Shown here: in pieces, positions 16,740-25,205 of the stretch
How positions within the stretch are numbered: position 1 is the first letter of the stretch
Layout of the letters: each line of letters starts with the position of its first letter
Assembly: GCA_946221035.1 (NCBI GenBank)
Contig: CAMIME010000007.1
Coordinates: 4,180-68,179, forward strand
Direction: 5' to 3'
From: an uncultured Campylobacter sp.
GTDB taxonomy: Bacteria > Actinomycetota > Actinomycetes > Mycobacteriales > Mycobacteriaceae
Length of the DNA: 64,000 bases
Notes under the pieces: generated by a model
Seen by the model: the letters and a program-made list of their open reading frames with translations, nothing else
What the model was told of the DNA's origin: nothing
The model's database searches: none
Position numbers and translations under genes: made by a program

Positions 16740-18341
16740 TTAGAGGAAGATGCCTGCGCCTGGGCCAAGCGGCAGGTCGAAGGCGTACCAGACGTAGAGC
16801 AGCAACAGCCACGTCAGCCAGAACGGGACGGTGAACACGATCAGTCGGCTCATCAGCGTGCCCACGCCGGCCTTCGGCTCGTAGCGGCGGAGCTGGGACA
16901 GGATCACGATGATGTACGGGTTGAGCGGGGTGATGATCTGGGTTGCGGAGTCGCCCACGCGGTAGGCGGCCTGCACGAAGGCCGGGTCGAAGCCGATCAG
17001 CGCGTACATGGGCACGAACACCGAGGCCATAAGGGTCCACAGCGCCGAGCCGGAGATGATGAGGAGGTTCAGGCACGACGCCAAGATGACGAACGCGAGG
17101 ATCGCGCCGAATCCGGTAATGCCCGCGGCCTCGAGGCCCTTCGCGCCGTAGACGGCGACGTAGGTGCCGATGTTGGACCACTTGAACAGGGCAATGAACT
17201 GGCCGAGGATGAACGCGAGGACGAGGAAGCCCGCCATCTCCTTAATTGCGCCCGCCATCATCTCGGTCACGTCCGGCACGCTGCGCACGGTGCCGGCGGT
17301 GATGCCGAATGCAAGGCCCATGACCACGAAATAGAGCACGACGATGAAGACGGTGGATTCCATCAACGGCGAGCTGGGGAAAAAGTTGCCTTCCTCGTTG
17401 CGCCACGGAGAGCTGGGGATGAGCACAGCCACCAGGCTCACGATGGTGAGGATGATGGTTGCCCACAGGGTGGAGCGCAGGCCGCGGCGTTCCGCGTCGG
17501 TGAGCTCGAGGGTGATCTCCTTGCCGTTGGCGTCGACGCTCATGCCGTCGTCGCCCTCAACCATCTCGGTGGAGACCTCTAGCTTGGTCAGGCGCGGCTC
17601 CAGCACCTTGTCAATGATGAAGCCGGACAGCAGACCCAAAAGCACGGCGGAGGCGATGTTGTACCAGTAGTTGGACACCACGTTGACCTCGGCGGCCTCG
17701 ATGTTGGGCAGGGTCTCCATGACGGCGTTGGTGATGCCGGCGAACAACGCGTCCAGCGAACCCGGGAGGATCGAGGTGGCGTAGCCGGCGCCGACGGATG
17801 CAAAGCCGCCGAGCAGGCCGGCGACGGGGTGACGGCCCGCGGCCTTAAACACCATGGCGGCCAGCGGCGGGATCACCACGAAAGCGGGGTCGGCGATCAG
17901 GGACGCCGAGACGCCGATCAGGCCCACTGCGTAGGGCATCACAGCCTTGTTCGCGGAGCCGAACAGACGGCGGATCAGCGCAGAGAGCATCCCTGAGCGC
18001 TCCGCGATGCCCACGGCGAGCATGGTGGGCATCACGTATGCCAGCGGCGGGAAGCCGGTGTAGTTTTGGCCGAAATTCTCGGTGAACCATGCCCAACCCT
18101 CGCGGGTGAAGAGGCCCTTGACGGGGCGCACCTCTTCGTCGCCCGGGATTTGGACCTGGGCGCCGGACCATGCCATCGCCGTCGACACGACAGCGGTGAG
18201 CAGGAAGAGGATGAGGAAGAGGGTGAACGGTTCAGGCAGTTTGTTCCCAACCCGCTCGATACCGCTCAGGGTGCGGTCGAGCGGGCTGGGTTTCTCTTTC
18301 CGGGGCGTTTCGGTCCCCCGGCGGTCAATGAGTGAAGTCAT
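16740..18341 (-). CDS. AbgT-family transporter
   Basis: A 533-residue polytopic membrane protein with a cytoplasmic N-terminal tail (about residues 1-35) and roughly a dozen hydrophobic segments. Family motifs include NFGQNYTGFPPLAYVMPTML near residue 100, LIADPAFVVIPPLAAMVF and RVGDSATQIITPLNPY near the C-terminus. AbgT proteins carry p-aminobenzoyl-glutamate or act as antimetabolite pumps (MtrF). It sits between two genes that are neighbours in related genomes, so it looks like an accessory insertion. The ATG at 18341 has no good ribosome site; a strong one lies in front of a five-codon frame just upstream. Confidence 0.88.
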   Translation of the reverse strand: MTSLIDRRGTETPRKEKPSPLDRTLSGIERVGNKLPEPFTLFLILFLLTAVVSTAMAWSGAQVQIPGDEEVRPVKGLFTREGWAWFTENFGQNYTGFPPLAYVMPTMLAVGIAERSGMLSALIRRLFGSANKAVMPYAVGLIGVSASLIADPAFVVIPPLAAMVFKAAGRHPVAGLLGGFASVGAGYATSILPGSLDALFAGITNAVMETLPNIEAAEVNVVSNYWYNIASAVLLGLLSGFIIDKVLEPRLTKLEVSTEMVEGDDGMSVDANGKEITLELTDAERRGLRSTLWATIILTIVSLVAVLIPSSPWRNEEGNFFPSSPLMESTVFIVVLYFVVMGLAFGITAGTVRSVPDVTEMMAGAIKEMAGFLVLAFILGQFIALFKWSNIGTYVAVYGAKGLEAAGITGFGAILAFVILASCLNLLIISGSALWTLMASVFVPMYALIGFDPAFVQAAYRVGDSATQIITPLNPYIIVILSQLRRYEPKAGVGTLMSRLIVFTVPFWLTWLLLLYVWYAFDLPLGPGAGIFL

Positions 18342-18352
18342 GCAAAGGGACT

Positions 18353-18370
18353 TTAAACGACACCGTGCAT
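18353..18370 (-). other. Possible leader minicistron (MHGVV) before abgT
   Basis: On the minus strand a perfect GGAGGTGA lies 5 nt before an ATG that opens a five-codon frame, MHGVV-stop. The stop is 11 nt before the abgT ATG, which itself lacks a Shine-Dalgarno sequence. Translational coupling is a plausible inference. Confidence 0.35.
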
Positions 18371-18384
18371 AATTTCACCTCCAA

Positions 18385-18402
18385 TGAGAAATATTATTCT
18401 CA
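18385..18402. promoter_or_regulatory. Palindrome upstream of abgT
   Basis: TGAGAA-ATATTA-TTCTCA: 6-bp arms around an AT-only centre, 44-61 bp upstream of the abgT start. It is unusually AT-rich for this genome and could be an operator or part of the promoter. It matches no regulator site I know. Confidence 0.45.
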
Positions 18403-18430
18403 GTTCTGGAGGGCGCCCCGCCCATCGACG

Positions 18431-19996
18431 CTAGTTCACGCAACGCGGTCCGTGGCCTGCGGCGGTAATTTCCGGTGCAGGCTCGGCCGCTCCGAAGTCC
18501 TCGCCCGGGGTCCCCACGGGGGCCTGTTGCTCGGCCTCCTCCTCGGTGAGCGCGCCGGGGCCTGCATAATCATCCGCCACCACGGCGATGAGAATGCCGG
18601 GCTCCAACGAGGCGTTGGCGGTCACCGGTACGCCACCGAGTAGTCGCGCCAGCTCGAGCGCCGCCGGGTCCTCGGGGTCTGCAACCACCACTTGGCTTTG
18701 GAAGTAGAGCCCCTCCATCGCGTTGGAAATGCCGGTGACGTTCAGCCCCTGGGTGCCCAGGAACTCGCCGACACGGCTCGCCTGGCCAGCAACGGCACCC
18801 GCGTTGAGCACCGAGGCCGTGTAGCCGGTGAACGAGAATGCGGGGGCCTGCTCCTCTGTCTGCTCCGGCTCCGGCTCGACGACGGATTCCATGAACCGGT
18901 GCACCTCAGGCACATCGACGGTGATGATGGACTCGCCGTAGTCTCCAACGCCGTTGACCGAGGTCACCGGGATGGTGGTGAACGTGACGTTGCCGCCCGC
19001 CAGGCCGGACAGCTGCTGGGCGAAGCGCACGACGTCCCATCCCTTGTCCAGGGTGACGGAGCGCTCAGCCGCGTTGGCCAACTCGCGCAGCTTCGCCGGG
19101 TTGGTCAACGTGCCCGCAGAAAGCGTCTTCTGCACCAGCGAGGCCATGTACGCCTGCTGGCGCACGATGCGGTCGAGATCGCCGCGCGGCAGGTCGTGTC
19201 GCTGGCGGACGAACGACAGGGCCTGGGCGCCGTCGAGGGTCTGCTCGCCCGCGGGGAACCGCGCGCCGGACAGCGGCTCATCTACCGGGTTGTTGAGGCA
19301 CACCTCCACGCCGCCGACGGCGTCGGTAAGCAAAACGAAGCCCAGAAGACCCACCTGCGCGTAGTGGTCGACTTCCACGCCGGTCAGGGACGCCACTGCG
19401 TCGATAAGCCCCTCCTGCCCCGCGCGGGCGACCTTTTGCTCGAGCTCCGGGCCCTGCTCCATGCCCTGTTCTTCCACCAGCTCCTCGCGCTTCGCCGCAG
19501 CGTGCGAGCCGTAGACGCCGTTGATCTTCATGTTGCCGTAGTCATCGGTGTGCACGTACGTGTCGCGGGGAATGGAAATGGCGGTGGCCCGAGAACCGTC
19601 CTCCGGGATGCGGATCACCATGATGGTGTCGGTATTCACCTCACCGTCGGCGATGCCGGCGTTCAAGCGCGCAAGCTCATCTTCCGACAGGGGGTTGCCT
19701 TGGGCGTCCGTGCGCGAGTCCGAGCCCACGAGCAAAATGTCCACAGCGCCGTCGAGCGCCTCGACCTTATTACTCTTCCCGCTTTTGCTCGACTGAGTGC
19801 TGACATCAAGCTCAGACGCGCTGAGCTGGCCCCCAATGCGCCCCACCGAGAAGTAGCCGACACCCGAGACCGTGATCGCCGCCGCCGAAAGCACCGCCAG
19901 CGCCCCGCGGAGCACGGGGTGGCCGGACTGCTTCACGTCCTTCACCCGGGAGGGTGCGGCCTGGATGTCGCGGGCTCTCCGCTGGGGCTCATTCAC
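18431..19996 (-). CDS. LytR-CpsA-Psr (LCP) family cell-wall ligase
   Basis: A 521-residue protein with an N-terminal membrane anchor (about residues 27-50), an LCP domain (VDILLVGSDSRTDAQG, AISIPRDTYV, RFPAGEQTLDGAQALSFVRQRHDLPRGDLDRIVRQQ) and a C-terminal LytR_C domain (about 375-465). The conserved Asp/Arg residues for pyrophosphate-lipid binding are present. Such enzymes transfer arabinogalactan precursors to peptidoglycan in mycolate bacteria. The start is GTG at 19996, 7 nt after TATACT (20004-20009, minus strand), so leaderless. It is divergent from the rhamnosyltransferase gene. Confidence 0.9.
   Translation of the reverse strand: MNEPQRRARDIQAAPSRVKDVKQSGHPVLRGALAVLSAAAITVSGVGYFSVGRIGGQLSASELDVSTQSSKSGKSNKVEALDGAVDILLVGSDSRTDAQGNPLSEDELARLNAGIADGEVNTDTIMVIRIPEDGSRATAISIPRDTYVHTDDYGNMKINGVYGSHAAAKREELVEEQGMEQGPELEQKVARAGQEGLIDAVASLTGVEVDHYAQVGLLGFVLLTDAVGGVEVCLNNPVDEPLSGARFPAGEQTLDGAQALSFVRQRHDLPRGDLDRIVRQQAYMASLVQKTLSAGTLTNPAKLRELANAAERSVTLDKGWDVVRFAQQLSGLAGGNVTFTTIPVTSVNGVGDYGESIITVDVPEVHRFMESVVEPEPEQTEEQAPAFSFTGYTASVLNAGAVAGQASRVGEFLGTQGLNVTGISNAMEGLYFQSQVVVADPEDPAALELARLLGGVPVTANASLEPGILIAVVADDYAGPGALTEEEAEQQAPVGTPGEDFGAAEPAPEITAAGHGPRCVN
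19399..19409 (+). repeat. Dispersed 11-bp word, copy 8
   Basis: CGTCGATAAGC in the LCP gene, encoding Leu-Ile-Asp-Ala on the gene strand. Confidence 0.85.
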
Positions 19997-20080
19997 GCCG
20001 GGAAGTATACGGCACGTGGGAACACGCCCCCGGGGCGTGCGCCGAGAAACGGCACCTCGGTGGGTAAGCTAACGGCCATT

Positions 20081-20998
20081 GTGAAGCATGAAAAGGCACT
20101 ATCAGGCGCGAGTGCACCGCCCCTCGCCGTTGTCACGGTGACGTATTCGCCGGGGGAGCACCTGACCAATCTGATTCGCTCGCTGGAGACGGCGACGTCC
20201 TCGCCCGTGTTGCTGGTGTGCGCCGACAACGGCTCCACCGACGGGGCACCCGAGGCCGCAGCCCGGCTCCACGACAACGTGATCTTTCTGCCAACCGGCG
20301 GCAACATCGGCTACGGCGCCGCGATCAACGCCGCGGCAAGGGCGCTTCGCCCGAAGCGGTCCGCCGGGGAGGTAGACCCGCGCTACTTCCTCATCGTGAA
20401 CCCGGACGTGGAGTTCAGTCCGGGCAGCATTGACCAGCTGCGTGGCTGCATCGACGAGGCTCCGCGGGCAGGTGCAGCGGGCCCGCGGATCGAGGAGGCG
20501 GACGGCTCCGCCTACCCCAGCGCCCGCGAGGTACCCGGTTTAACCACCGGGATCGGGCACGCGCTGCTTTACGACGTCTGGCCGTCCAACCCGTTTTCCC
20601 GCGCCTACCAGGCCAACGCGAATATGCACGTGCAGCGCACCGCCGGGTGGCTCTCCGGCGCGTGCTTGCTCGTGCGGTGGGACGCGTTCGACGCAATCGG
20701 TGGCTTCGATGAGCGCTACTTCATGTACCTCGAAGACATTGACTTCGGTGACAGACTGTCGCGCGCCGGGTGGACGAATTTGTACTGTCCGTCTTCCGTC
20801 ATCCTGCACGACCAGGGGCATGTCGCCGGCAAGCACCGGCGGGTCACGGTGCCGGCGCACCACGCGTCCGCCTACCGGTTCCAGCGAGACCGGCACCCCC
20901 GCTGGTGGCACATCCCAATCCGGGGTGCGCTGTGGGCGGGACTTAAACTTCGAAGTGCATTACAGCTCGGTCGCCCGGCGCGCCGCCGACAGGGCTGA
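20081..20998 (+). CDS. wbbL: Family 2 glycosyltransferase, WbbL-like rhamnosyltransferase
   Basis: A 305-residue GT2 enzyme: AVVTVTYSPGEHL, CADNGSTDG, NIGYGAAIN, metal-binding NPDVEF and GWLSGACLLVRWDAFDAIGGFDERYFMYLEDIDFG. Position and sequence fit Rv3265c WbbL, which adds rhamnose to decaprenyl-PP-GlcNAc to build the arabinogalactan linker. The exact acceptor is inferred. The GTG at 20081 is chosen because TAAGCT lies 10 nt upstream without a ribosome site; a GTG at 20060 is also possible. manC follows after 38 bp. Confidence 0.87.
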   Translation: MKHEKALSGASAPPLAVVTVTYSPGEHLTNLIRSLETATSSPVLLVCADNGSTDGAPEAAARLHDNVIFLPTGGNIGYGAAINAAARALRPKRSAGEVDPRYFLIVNPDVEFSPGSIDQLRGCIDEAPRAGAAGPRIEEADGSAYPSAREVPGLTTGIGHALLYDVWPSNPFSRAYQANANMHVQRTAGWLSGACLLVRWDAFDAIGGFDERYFMYLEDIDFGDRLSRAGWTNLYCPSSVILHDQGHVAGKHRRVTVPAHHASAYRFQRDRHPRWWHIPIRGALWAGLKLRSALQLGRPARRRQG

Positions 20999-21036
20999 AT
21001 AGAACCACTCGACCCAGAGACGAGAGAAGGAACCGC

Positions 21037-22152
21037 ATGGAGCACGCACTTCCCCGCATCGAACCCGCATCCTCGCCGGTAATGGCAGACACCGACGCGG
21101 TGATCTTGGTTGGCGGCCGGGGGACACGCCTTCGCCCGCTCACGGTGTCGACGCCGAAGCCGATGCTGCCCACCGCCGGCTACCCGTTCCTCGCGCACCT
21201 GCTGGCGCGCATCCGCGAATCCGGTATCACGCACGTGGTGTTGGGTACCTCGTACAAGGCGGAGGTTTTTGAGGAGTACTTCGGTGACGGATCCGACTGG
21301 GGCCTGGAAATCGAGTACGTGGTCGAGGAAGAGGCGCTGGGCACCGGCGGCGGTATCCGGAACGTGTACGACAAGCTGCGCGCCGAGAACGTGATGGTGT
21401 TCAACGGTGACGTGCTCTCGGGGGCGGACCTGCAGGGGATCGTCGAAACGCATGTGCAAAAAGACGCCGACGTGACGCTGCACCTGGTCCGGGTGCCTGA
21501 CCCGCGGGCGTTCGGGTCGGTGCCCACGGATGCGGACGGCAACGTCGAGGCGTTTTTGGAGAAGACGGAAGACCCGCCGACCGACCAGATCAACGCGGGT
21601 TGCTACGTGTTCAAGCGCAGCGTGATCGAGCAGATTCCGGCGGGGCGCGTGGTATCGGTGGAGCGCGAGACGTTCCCGGGGTTGCTCGCGCAAGGTGCGA
21701 AGGTTGTCGGCCACGTGGATTCGTCCTACTGGCGTGACATGGGCCGCCCCTCGGACTTCGTCCAGGGGTCGTCCGACTTGGTGCGCGGCATCGCGTACTC
21801 ACCGCTTATCGCGGGTCGTACGGGCGAATCGCTTGTCGACGCTTCGGCGGGCGTTGCCGGCGGCGTCATCTTGATGGGCGGCACCACGGTGGGCCGCGGC
21901 TGCGAGATTGGGGCCGGGGCGCGTGTCGACGACTCCGTGATCTTCGACGGCGTCACGATCGAGCCTGGGGCGATGGTGCGCAATTCCATCATCGCCGCTG
22001 GGGCGCGCGTGGGTGCGAATGCGCGCGTGACGGACTGTGTGATCGGTGAGGGCGCGCAGATCGGCGCGCGCTGTGAGCTGCAGGGCGGTATGCGCGTGTT
22101 CCCGGGCGTTGTCATTCCGGATTCGGGAGTACGTTTCTCCTCCGACGCGTAA
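21037..22152 (+). CDS. manC: Mannose-1-phosphate guanylyltransferase
   Basis: A 371-residue nucleotidyltransferase making GDP-mannose for lipoglycans and protein mannosylation. The N-terminal domain has the pyrophosphorylase signature LVGGRGTRLRPLT (residues 24-36) with KPMLP, and FNGDVLSG as metal/sugar site. From about residue 255 on there is a left-handed beta-helix of hexapeptide repeats (GVILMGGTTVGRGCEIGAGA...). A ribosome site GAAGGA lies before the ATG. It is named manB in M. tuberculosis (Rv3264c). Confidence 0.92.
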   Translation: MEHALPRIEPASSPVMADTDAVILVGGRGTRLRPLTVSTPKPMLPTAGYPFLAHLLARIRESGITHVVLGTSYKAEVFEEYFGDGSDWGLEIEYVVEEEALGTGGGIRNVYDKLRAENVMVFNGDVLSGADLQGIVETHVQKDADVTLHLVRVPDPRAFGSVPTDADGNVEAFLEKTEDPPTDQINAGCYVFKRSVIEQIPAGRVVSVERETFPGLLAQGAKVVGHVDSSYWRDMGRPSDFVQGSSDLVRGIAYSPLIAGRTGESLVDASAGVAGGVILMGGTTVGRGCEIGAGARVDDSVIFDGVTIEPGAMVRNSIIAAGARVGANARVTDCVIGEGAQIGARCELQGGMRVFPGVVIPDSGVRFSSDA

Positions 22153-22426
22153 CCGACACGCCAAATTGGCCAAATAGTTGCCTTCGGGGCCAGGGGTACC
22201 AGATCTAGTACCCCCACTCATCCCCCCCGCGCCGGCCTAGCTGTGACAGATGTGACTGCTGTGACATGCGACGTGGGAAACGCACGTTTCGGGGCAATTG
22301 GTCACCAAATTTTGTTGCACCTATTTAGTGTCTCAGTGTGTAATCGCATCAGTGTGATTCATCCTTTGACTCTGACTAATAGACACTGACCAATAACAAC
22401 CCATGAACAACCAGGAAGGCTATGGC
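22153..22426 (+). promoter_or_regulatory. manC-whiB2 intergenic region
   Basis: A 274-bp gap, more AT-rich than its neighbours. It holds three direct TGTGAC copies at an exact 9-bp period (22242, 22251, 22260), a perfect palindrome GAAACG-CA-CGTTTC (22277-22290) and AT-rich possible -10 elements around 22377-22382. I see no clear intrinsic terminator after manC and no coding frame with support. Confidence 0.55.
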
Positions 22427-22723
22427 GTGGAAAACCAAGCGGACGCCATCCTCCGCGGCGCAACCGCGGGAGGCATGACCCTCGACGAGTTGTTTGGCGC
22501 TGTCGAGCAGGAGTGGCAAGACCAGGCGCTGTGCGCGCAGACGGACCCGGAAGCGTTCTTCCCTGAAAAGGGTGGCTCCACCCGCGAGGCCAAGCGCATC
22601 TGCAAAGCGTGCGCGGTGCGGGATGAGTGCTTGGAATACGCCTTGGAGCACGACGAGCGGTTCGGCATCTGGGGCGGGCTGTCGGACCGCGAGCGGCGCA
22701 GGCTGAAGAAGCAGATCGGATAA
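22427..22723 (+). CDS. whiB2: WhiB2-family iron-sulfur regulator
   Basis: A 98-residue WhiB protein. The four cluster cysteines are Cys36, Cys59, Cys62 and Cys68 (C-x22-C-x2-C-x5-C), followed by the GIWGGLSDRER turn and a basic tail RRRLKKQ. WhiB2/WhcD controls cell division and septation genes in actinobacteria. I choose the GTG at 22427 because GGAAGG lies 7 nt upstream; the in-frame ATG at 22403 lacks a ribosome site. Position next to pmmA and manC matches Rv3260c. Confidence 0.9.
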   Translation: MENQADAILRGATAGGMTLDELFGAVEQEWQDQALCAQTDPEAFFPEKGGSTREAKRICKACAVRDECLEYALEHDERFGIWGGLSDRERRRLKKQIG

Positions 22724-22729
22724 CCGGCC

Positions 22730-23203
22730 CTACCAGGGGAAACTGCGGTCAATCATTCGCGGGTCCAAGTTGAGGTAGTTGGCCACCAGGGCGGTCAGAA
22801 CCCACGTGATGAGTTCTGACCGCTCTCTTATGTCTCCCGTGCGCTGTTCAATCGGCATCCGAAACACTACGAACCGGGCGCGAGTGGGATTGCCGTCCCG
22901 GTCCACGCCCGCCTGGAGAACCCGGCCGAGGGGAACCGGTCCCTCGGCGATGATCTCGTCCGGCAACACCGTCATATCGGGCCGCAGCCGCATGCGGGGG
23001 ATGGTATCTACGGCGAGATCGACCGCGGCAAGGTGCTCGAAGTACGCGTTGTGTAGCGGCGCGTAGGCATCCAACACGAGCTGGTCGAACTGCGCGGCCC
23101 TGGACCGGTAGCGGGGAACCCCAACTGGCAGGTGGGGCCCTCGGGTGCCACGGCCATGGCGATTCCGGGCCGGGGAGAGGTGCAGCGGGCCGGAGGTGCT
23201 CAT
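22730..23203 (-). CDS. Metallopeptidase-superfamily protein (Rv3259 type), no HExxH
   Basis: A 157-residue protein aligning by eye with Rv3259: FDQLVLDAYAPL, VDLAVDTIPRM, GVDRDGNPTRARFVVFRMPIEQR. The family is classed with zincin-like peptidases, but the site where HExxH would occur reads RSELITWVLTALVANYL, so catalysis is unlikely. It is conserved opposite the DUF3499 gene in this neighbourhood; function unknown. Confidence 0.75.
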   Translation of the reverse strand: MSTSGPLHLSPARNRHGRGTRGPHLPVGVPRYRSRAAQFDQLVLDAYAPLHNAYFEHLAAVDLAVDTIPRMRLRPDMTVLPDEIIAEGPVPLGRVLQAGVDRDGNPTRARFVVFRMPIEQRTGDIRERSELITWVLTALVANYLNLDPRMIDRSFPW

Positions 23204-23296
23204 GGCCAGTCATCCTAAGCCCGCAACGTGGGAGGGGGAGGCGGGCGCGCCGCGTCGCACTACAGAAAGTTCAAGGTTGGGTTTAGACTTGCCGGC

Positions 23297-23785
23297 GTGA
23301 CTGTATTCCGACGCTGTTGCCGCCCCGGCTGCGGCAGACCCGCCGTGGCAACGCTCATTTATGCGTACGCCGATTCCACGGCGGTAGTCGGGCCCCTTGC
23401 GCCGGTGGCGGAACCGCACGCATGGGACCTGTGCGAGCGCCACTCCGCGCACATCACCGCTCCCGTGGGGTGGGACATGGTGCGCGTTGAAGAAGTCGAA
23501 CTCGACCACGATGACGAGGACGGGCTGGATCCGGACGGCTCCGACATCACCGCGCTGGCCGAAGCCGTGCGCGAGGCGGGGAGGGTGACCACGGGCCTCG
23601 TCGACACCACAAAAGACCCGATCGAATACACCGCCGCCCGGGACTTCAACGACCCGGAAACATCCAACCACCCCGTCCACCGCACGAAGCGGGTGGAGGA
23701 GCAGATTGCCGCACACAAAGCGGCACGCCGGTCGCACTTGCGGGTCGTGCGCGACGCTGACGAGAAGCCAGATCCGGACGCGTAG
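23297..23785 (+). CDS. DUF3499 protein
   Basis: A 162-residue protein beginning VTVFRRCCRPGCGRPAVATL. The N-terminal cysteine cluster (C-C-x3-C) with a later CERH gives a likely metal-binding knuckle. It is acidic in the middle and basic at the C-terminus. It matches the Rv3258c position between whiB2 and the phosphomannomutase gene. The GTG is leaderless, 7 nt after TAGACT. Function unknown. Confidence 0.85.
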   Translation: MTVFRRCCRPGCGRPAVATLIYAYADSTAVVGPLAPVAEPHAWDLCERHSAHITAPVGWDMVRVEEVELDHDDEDGLDPDGSDITALAEAVREAGRVTTGLVDTTKDPIEYTAARDFNDPETSNHPVHRTKRVEEQIAAHKAARRSHLRVVRDADEKPDPDA

Positions 23786-23823
23786 CGCGAGGCCGTGTCG
23801 GGGCCGGCGATAAGATGACCGGC

Positions 23824-25194
23824 ATGACAATTGAGCACACCCCGGACACGCTGAAACACGTGATCAAGGCCTACGACGTTCGCGGCATCGTCGGCGAGCA
23901 CATCGATGAGGATTTCGTGCGCACCGCCGGCGCGGCCTACGCCCACATCCTGCGCGAGGAGGGGGAGCGCACGATTGCAGTCGGCCACGACATGCGGCCG
24001 TCCTCGCCGTCGCTCGCCGCGGCCTTCGCGCAAGGTGCCGCCTCCCAGGGCCTGAACGTGATTGAGCTGGGGCTCACCTCCACCGACGAGCTGTACTTCG
24101 TCTCCGGCACCAAGAACTGCGCGGGCGCGATGTTTACCGCGTCCCACAACCCCGCCAAGTACAACGGCATCAAGCTCTGCCGCGCCGGGGCGCGGCCCGT
24201 GTCCACCGATACGGGGCTGGCGGAGATCGGCCGGATGATCCTGGAGGGGGTGCCGGCCTACGAGGGCGGCGACGGAGCCGTCGAAAAGCATGATGCTCTG
24301 GAGGAGTACGCGAACTTCTTGCGCGAGCTTGTGCCGGTACCGGCGCGCCGCACGCTCACGGTGGCCGTGGACGCGGCGAACGGGATGGCCGGGATGACTG
24401 TGCCGGCGGTGCTCGGGGACATGGATGTTCGCCCGCTGTATTTCGAGCTCGACGGGACGTTCCCGAACCACGAAGCGAATCCGCTCGACCCGAAAAACCT
24501 CGTGGACCTGCAGCGGTTCACGCAGGAACAGGGCGCGGACATCGGGTTGGCGTTTGATGGGGATGCCGACCGCTGCTTCGTGGTGGATGAGAAGGGCCAG
24601 GCGGTGTCGCCCTCCGCAATCACTGCGCTGATTGCCACCCGGACACTGCAGCAGGAACCGGGAGCGACCATTATCCACAACCTCATCACGTCGCAGGCCG
24701 TGCCGGAGATCGTGGAGGAGCTGGGAGGGACCGCCGTGCGTACGCGCGTGGGCCACTCCTACATCAAGGCGGAGATGGCGGAGCAAGGTGCCCGTTTCGG
24801 TGGTGAGCACTCCGCCCACTACTACTTCGCCGACTTCTTCAACGCTGATTCCGGGCTGCTGGCTGCGCTCCACGTCCTTGCGGCACTGGCCGAACAGGAC
24901 CAGCCGCTGTCCGAACTCATGGTGCAGTTCGACCGCTACCAGGCTTCCGGGGAGATCAACTCGGAGGTCGCGGACCAGCAGGCGGCAACACAGCGGGTGC
25001 TCGACGCGTTCGAGGACCGGGCGGAATCGGTGGACACCCTCGACGGCGTCACCGTGCAGCTGAAGGACTCGAAGGCGTGGTTTAACGTGCGCGCCTCCAA
25101 CACGGAGCCGCTGCTGCGCCTGAACGCGGAGGCGCCCACGCGCGAGGAGATTGACGCGCTGGTGGCGGAGATCCTGGAGCTGATCCGGGCGTAG
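23824..25194 (+). CDS. pmmA: Phosphomannomutase
   Basis: A 456-residue alpha-D-phosphohexomutase interconverting mannose-6-P and mannose-1-P. Catalytic phosphoserine loop GAMFTASHNPAKYNGIK is near residue 105. The metal loop GLAFDGDADRCFVV is near 240, a sugar-binding GGEHSAHYYF near 320, and a phosphate site RASNTEPLLRLN near the C-terminus. The ATG at 23824 is chosen because TAAGAT ends 7 nt upstream. With manA and manC it completes the route from fructose-6-P to GDP-mannose. Confidence 0.95.
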   Translation: MTIEHTPDTLKHVIKAYDVRGIVGEHIDEDFVRTAGAAYAHILREEGERTIAVGHDMRPSSPSLAAAFAQGAASQGLNVIELGLTSTDELYFVSGTKNCAGAMFTASHNPAKYNGIKLCRAGARPVSTDTGLAEIGRMILEGVPAYEGGDGAVEKHDALEEYANFLRELVPVPARRTLTVAVDAANGMAGMTVPAVLGDMDVRPLYFELDGTFPNHEANPLDPKNLVDLQRFTQEQGADIGLAFDGDADRCFVVDEKGQAVSPSAITALIATRTLQQEPGATIIHNLITSQAVPEIVEELGGTAVRTRVGHSYIKAEMAEQGARFGGEHSAHYYFADFFNADSGLLAALHVLAALAEQDQPLSELMVQFDRYQASGEINSEVADQQAATQRVLDAFEDRAESVDTLDGVTVQLKDSKAWFNVRASNTEPLLRLNAEAPTREEIDALVAEILELIRA

Positions 25195-25205
25195 AATTCC
25201 GCGGT

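Noticed and set aside
21803..21813. Further copies of the 11-bp word at 9666, 21803, 23812 and 35620
   Set aside because: Each has one or more mismatches. They were left out of the count to keep it strict.
22153..22426. GlxR or DtxR box upstream of whiB2
   Set aside because: TGTGAC repeats are direct, not the TGTGA-N6-TCACA palindrome, and no TTAGGTTAGSCTAACCTAA-like site is present.
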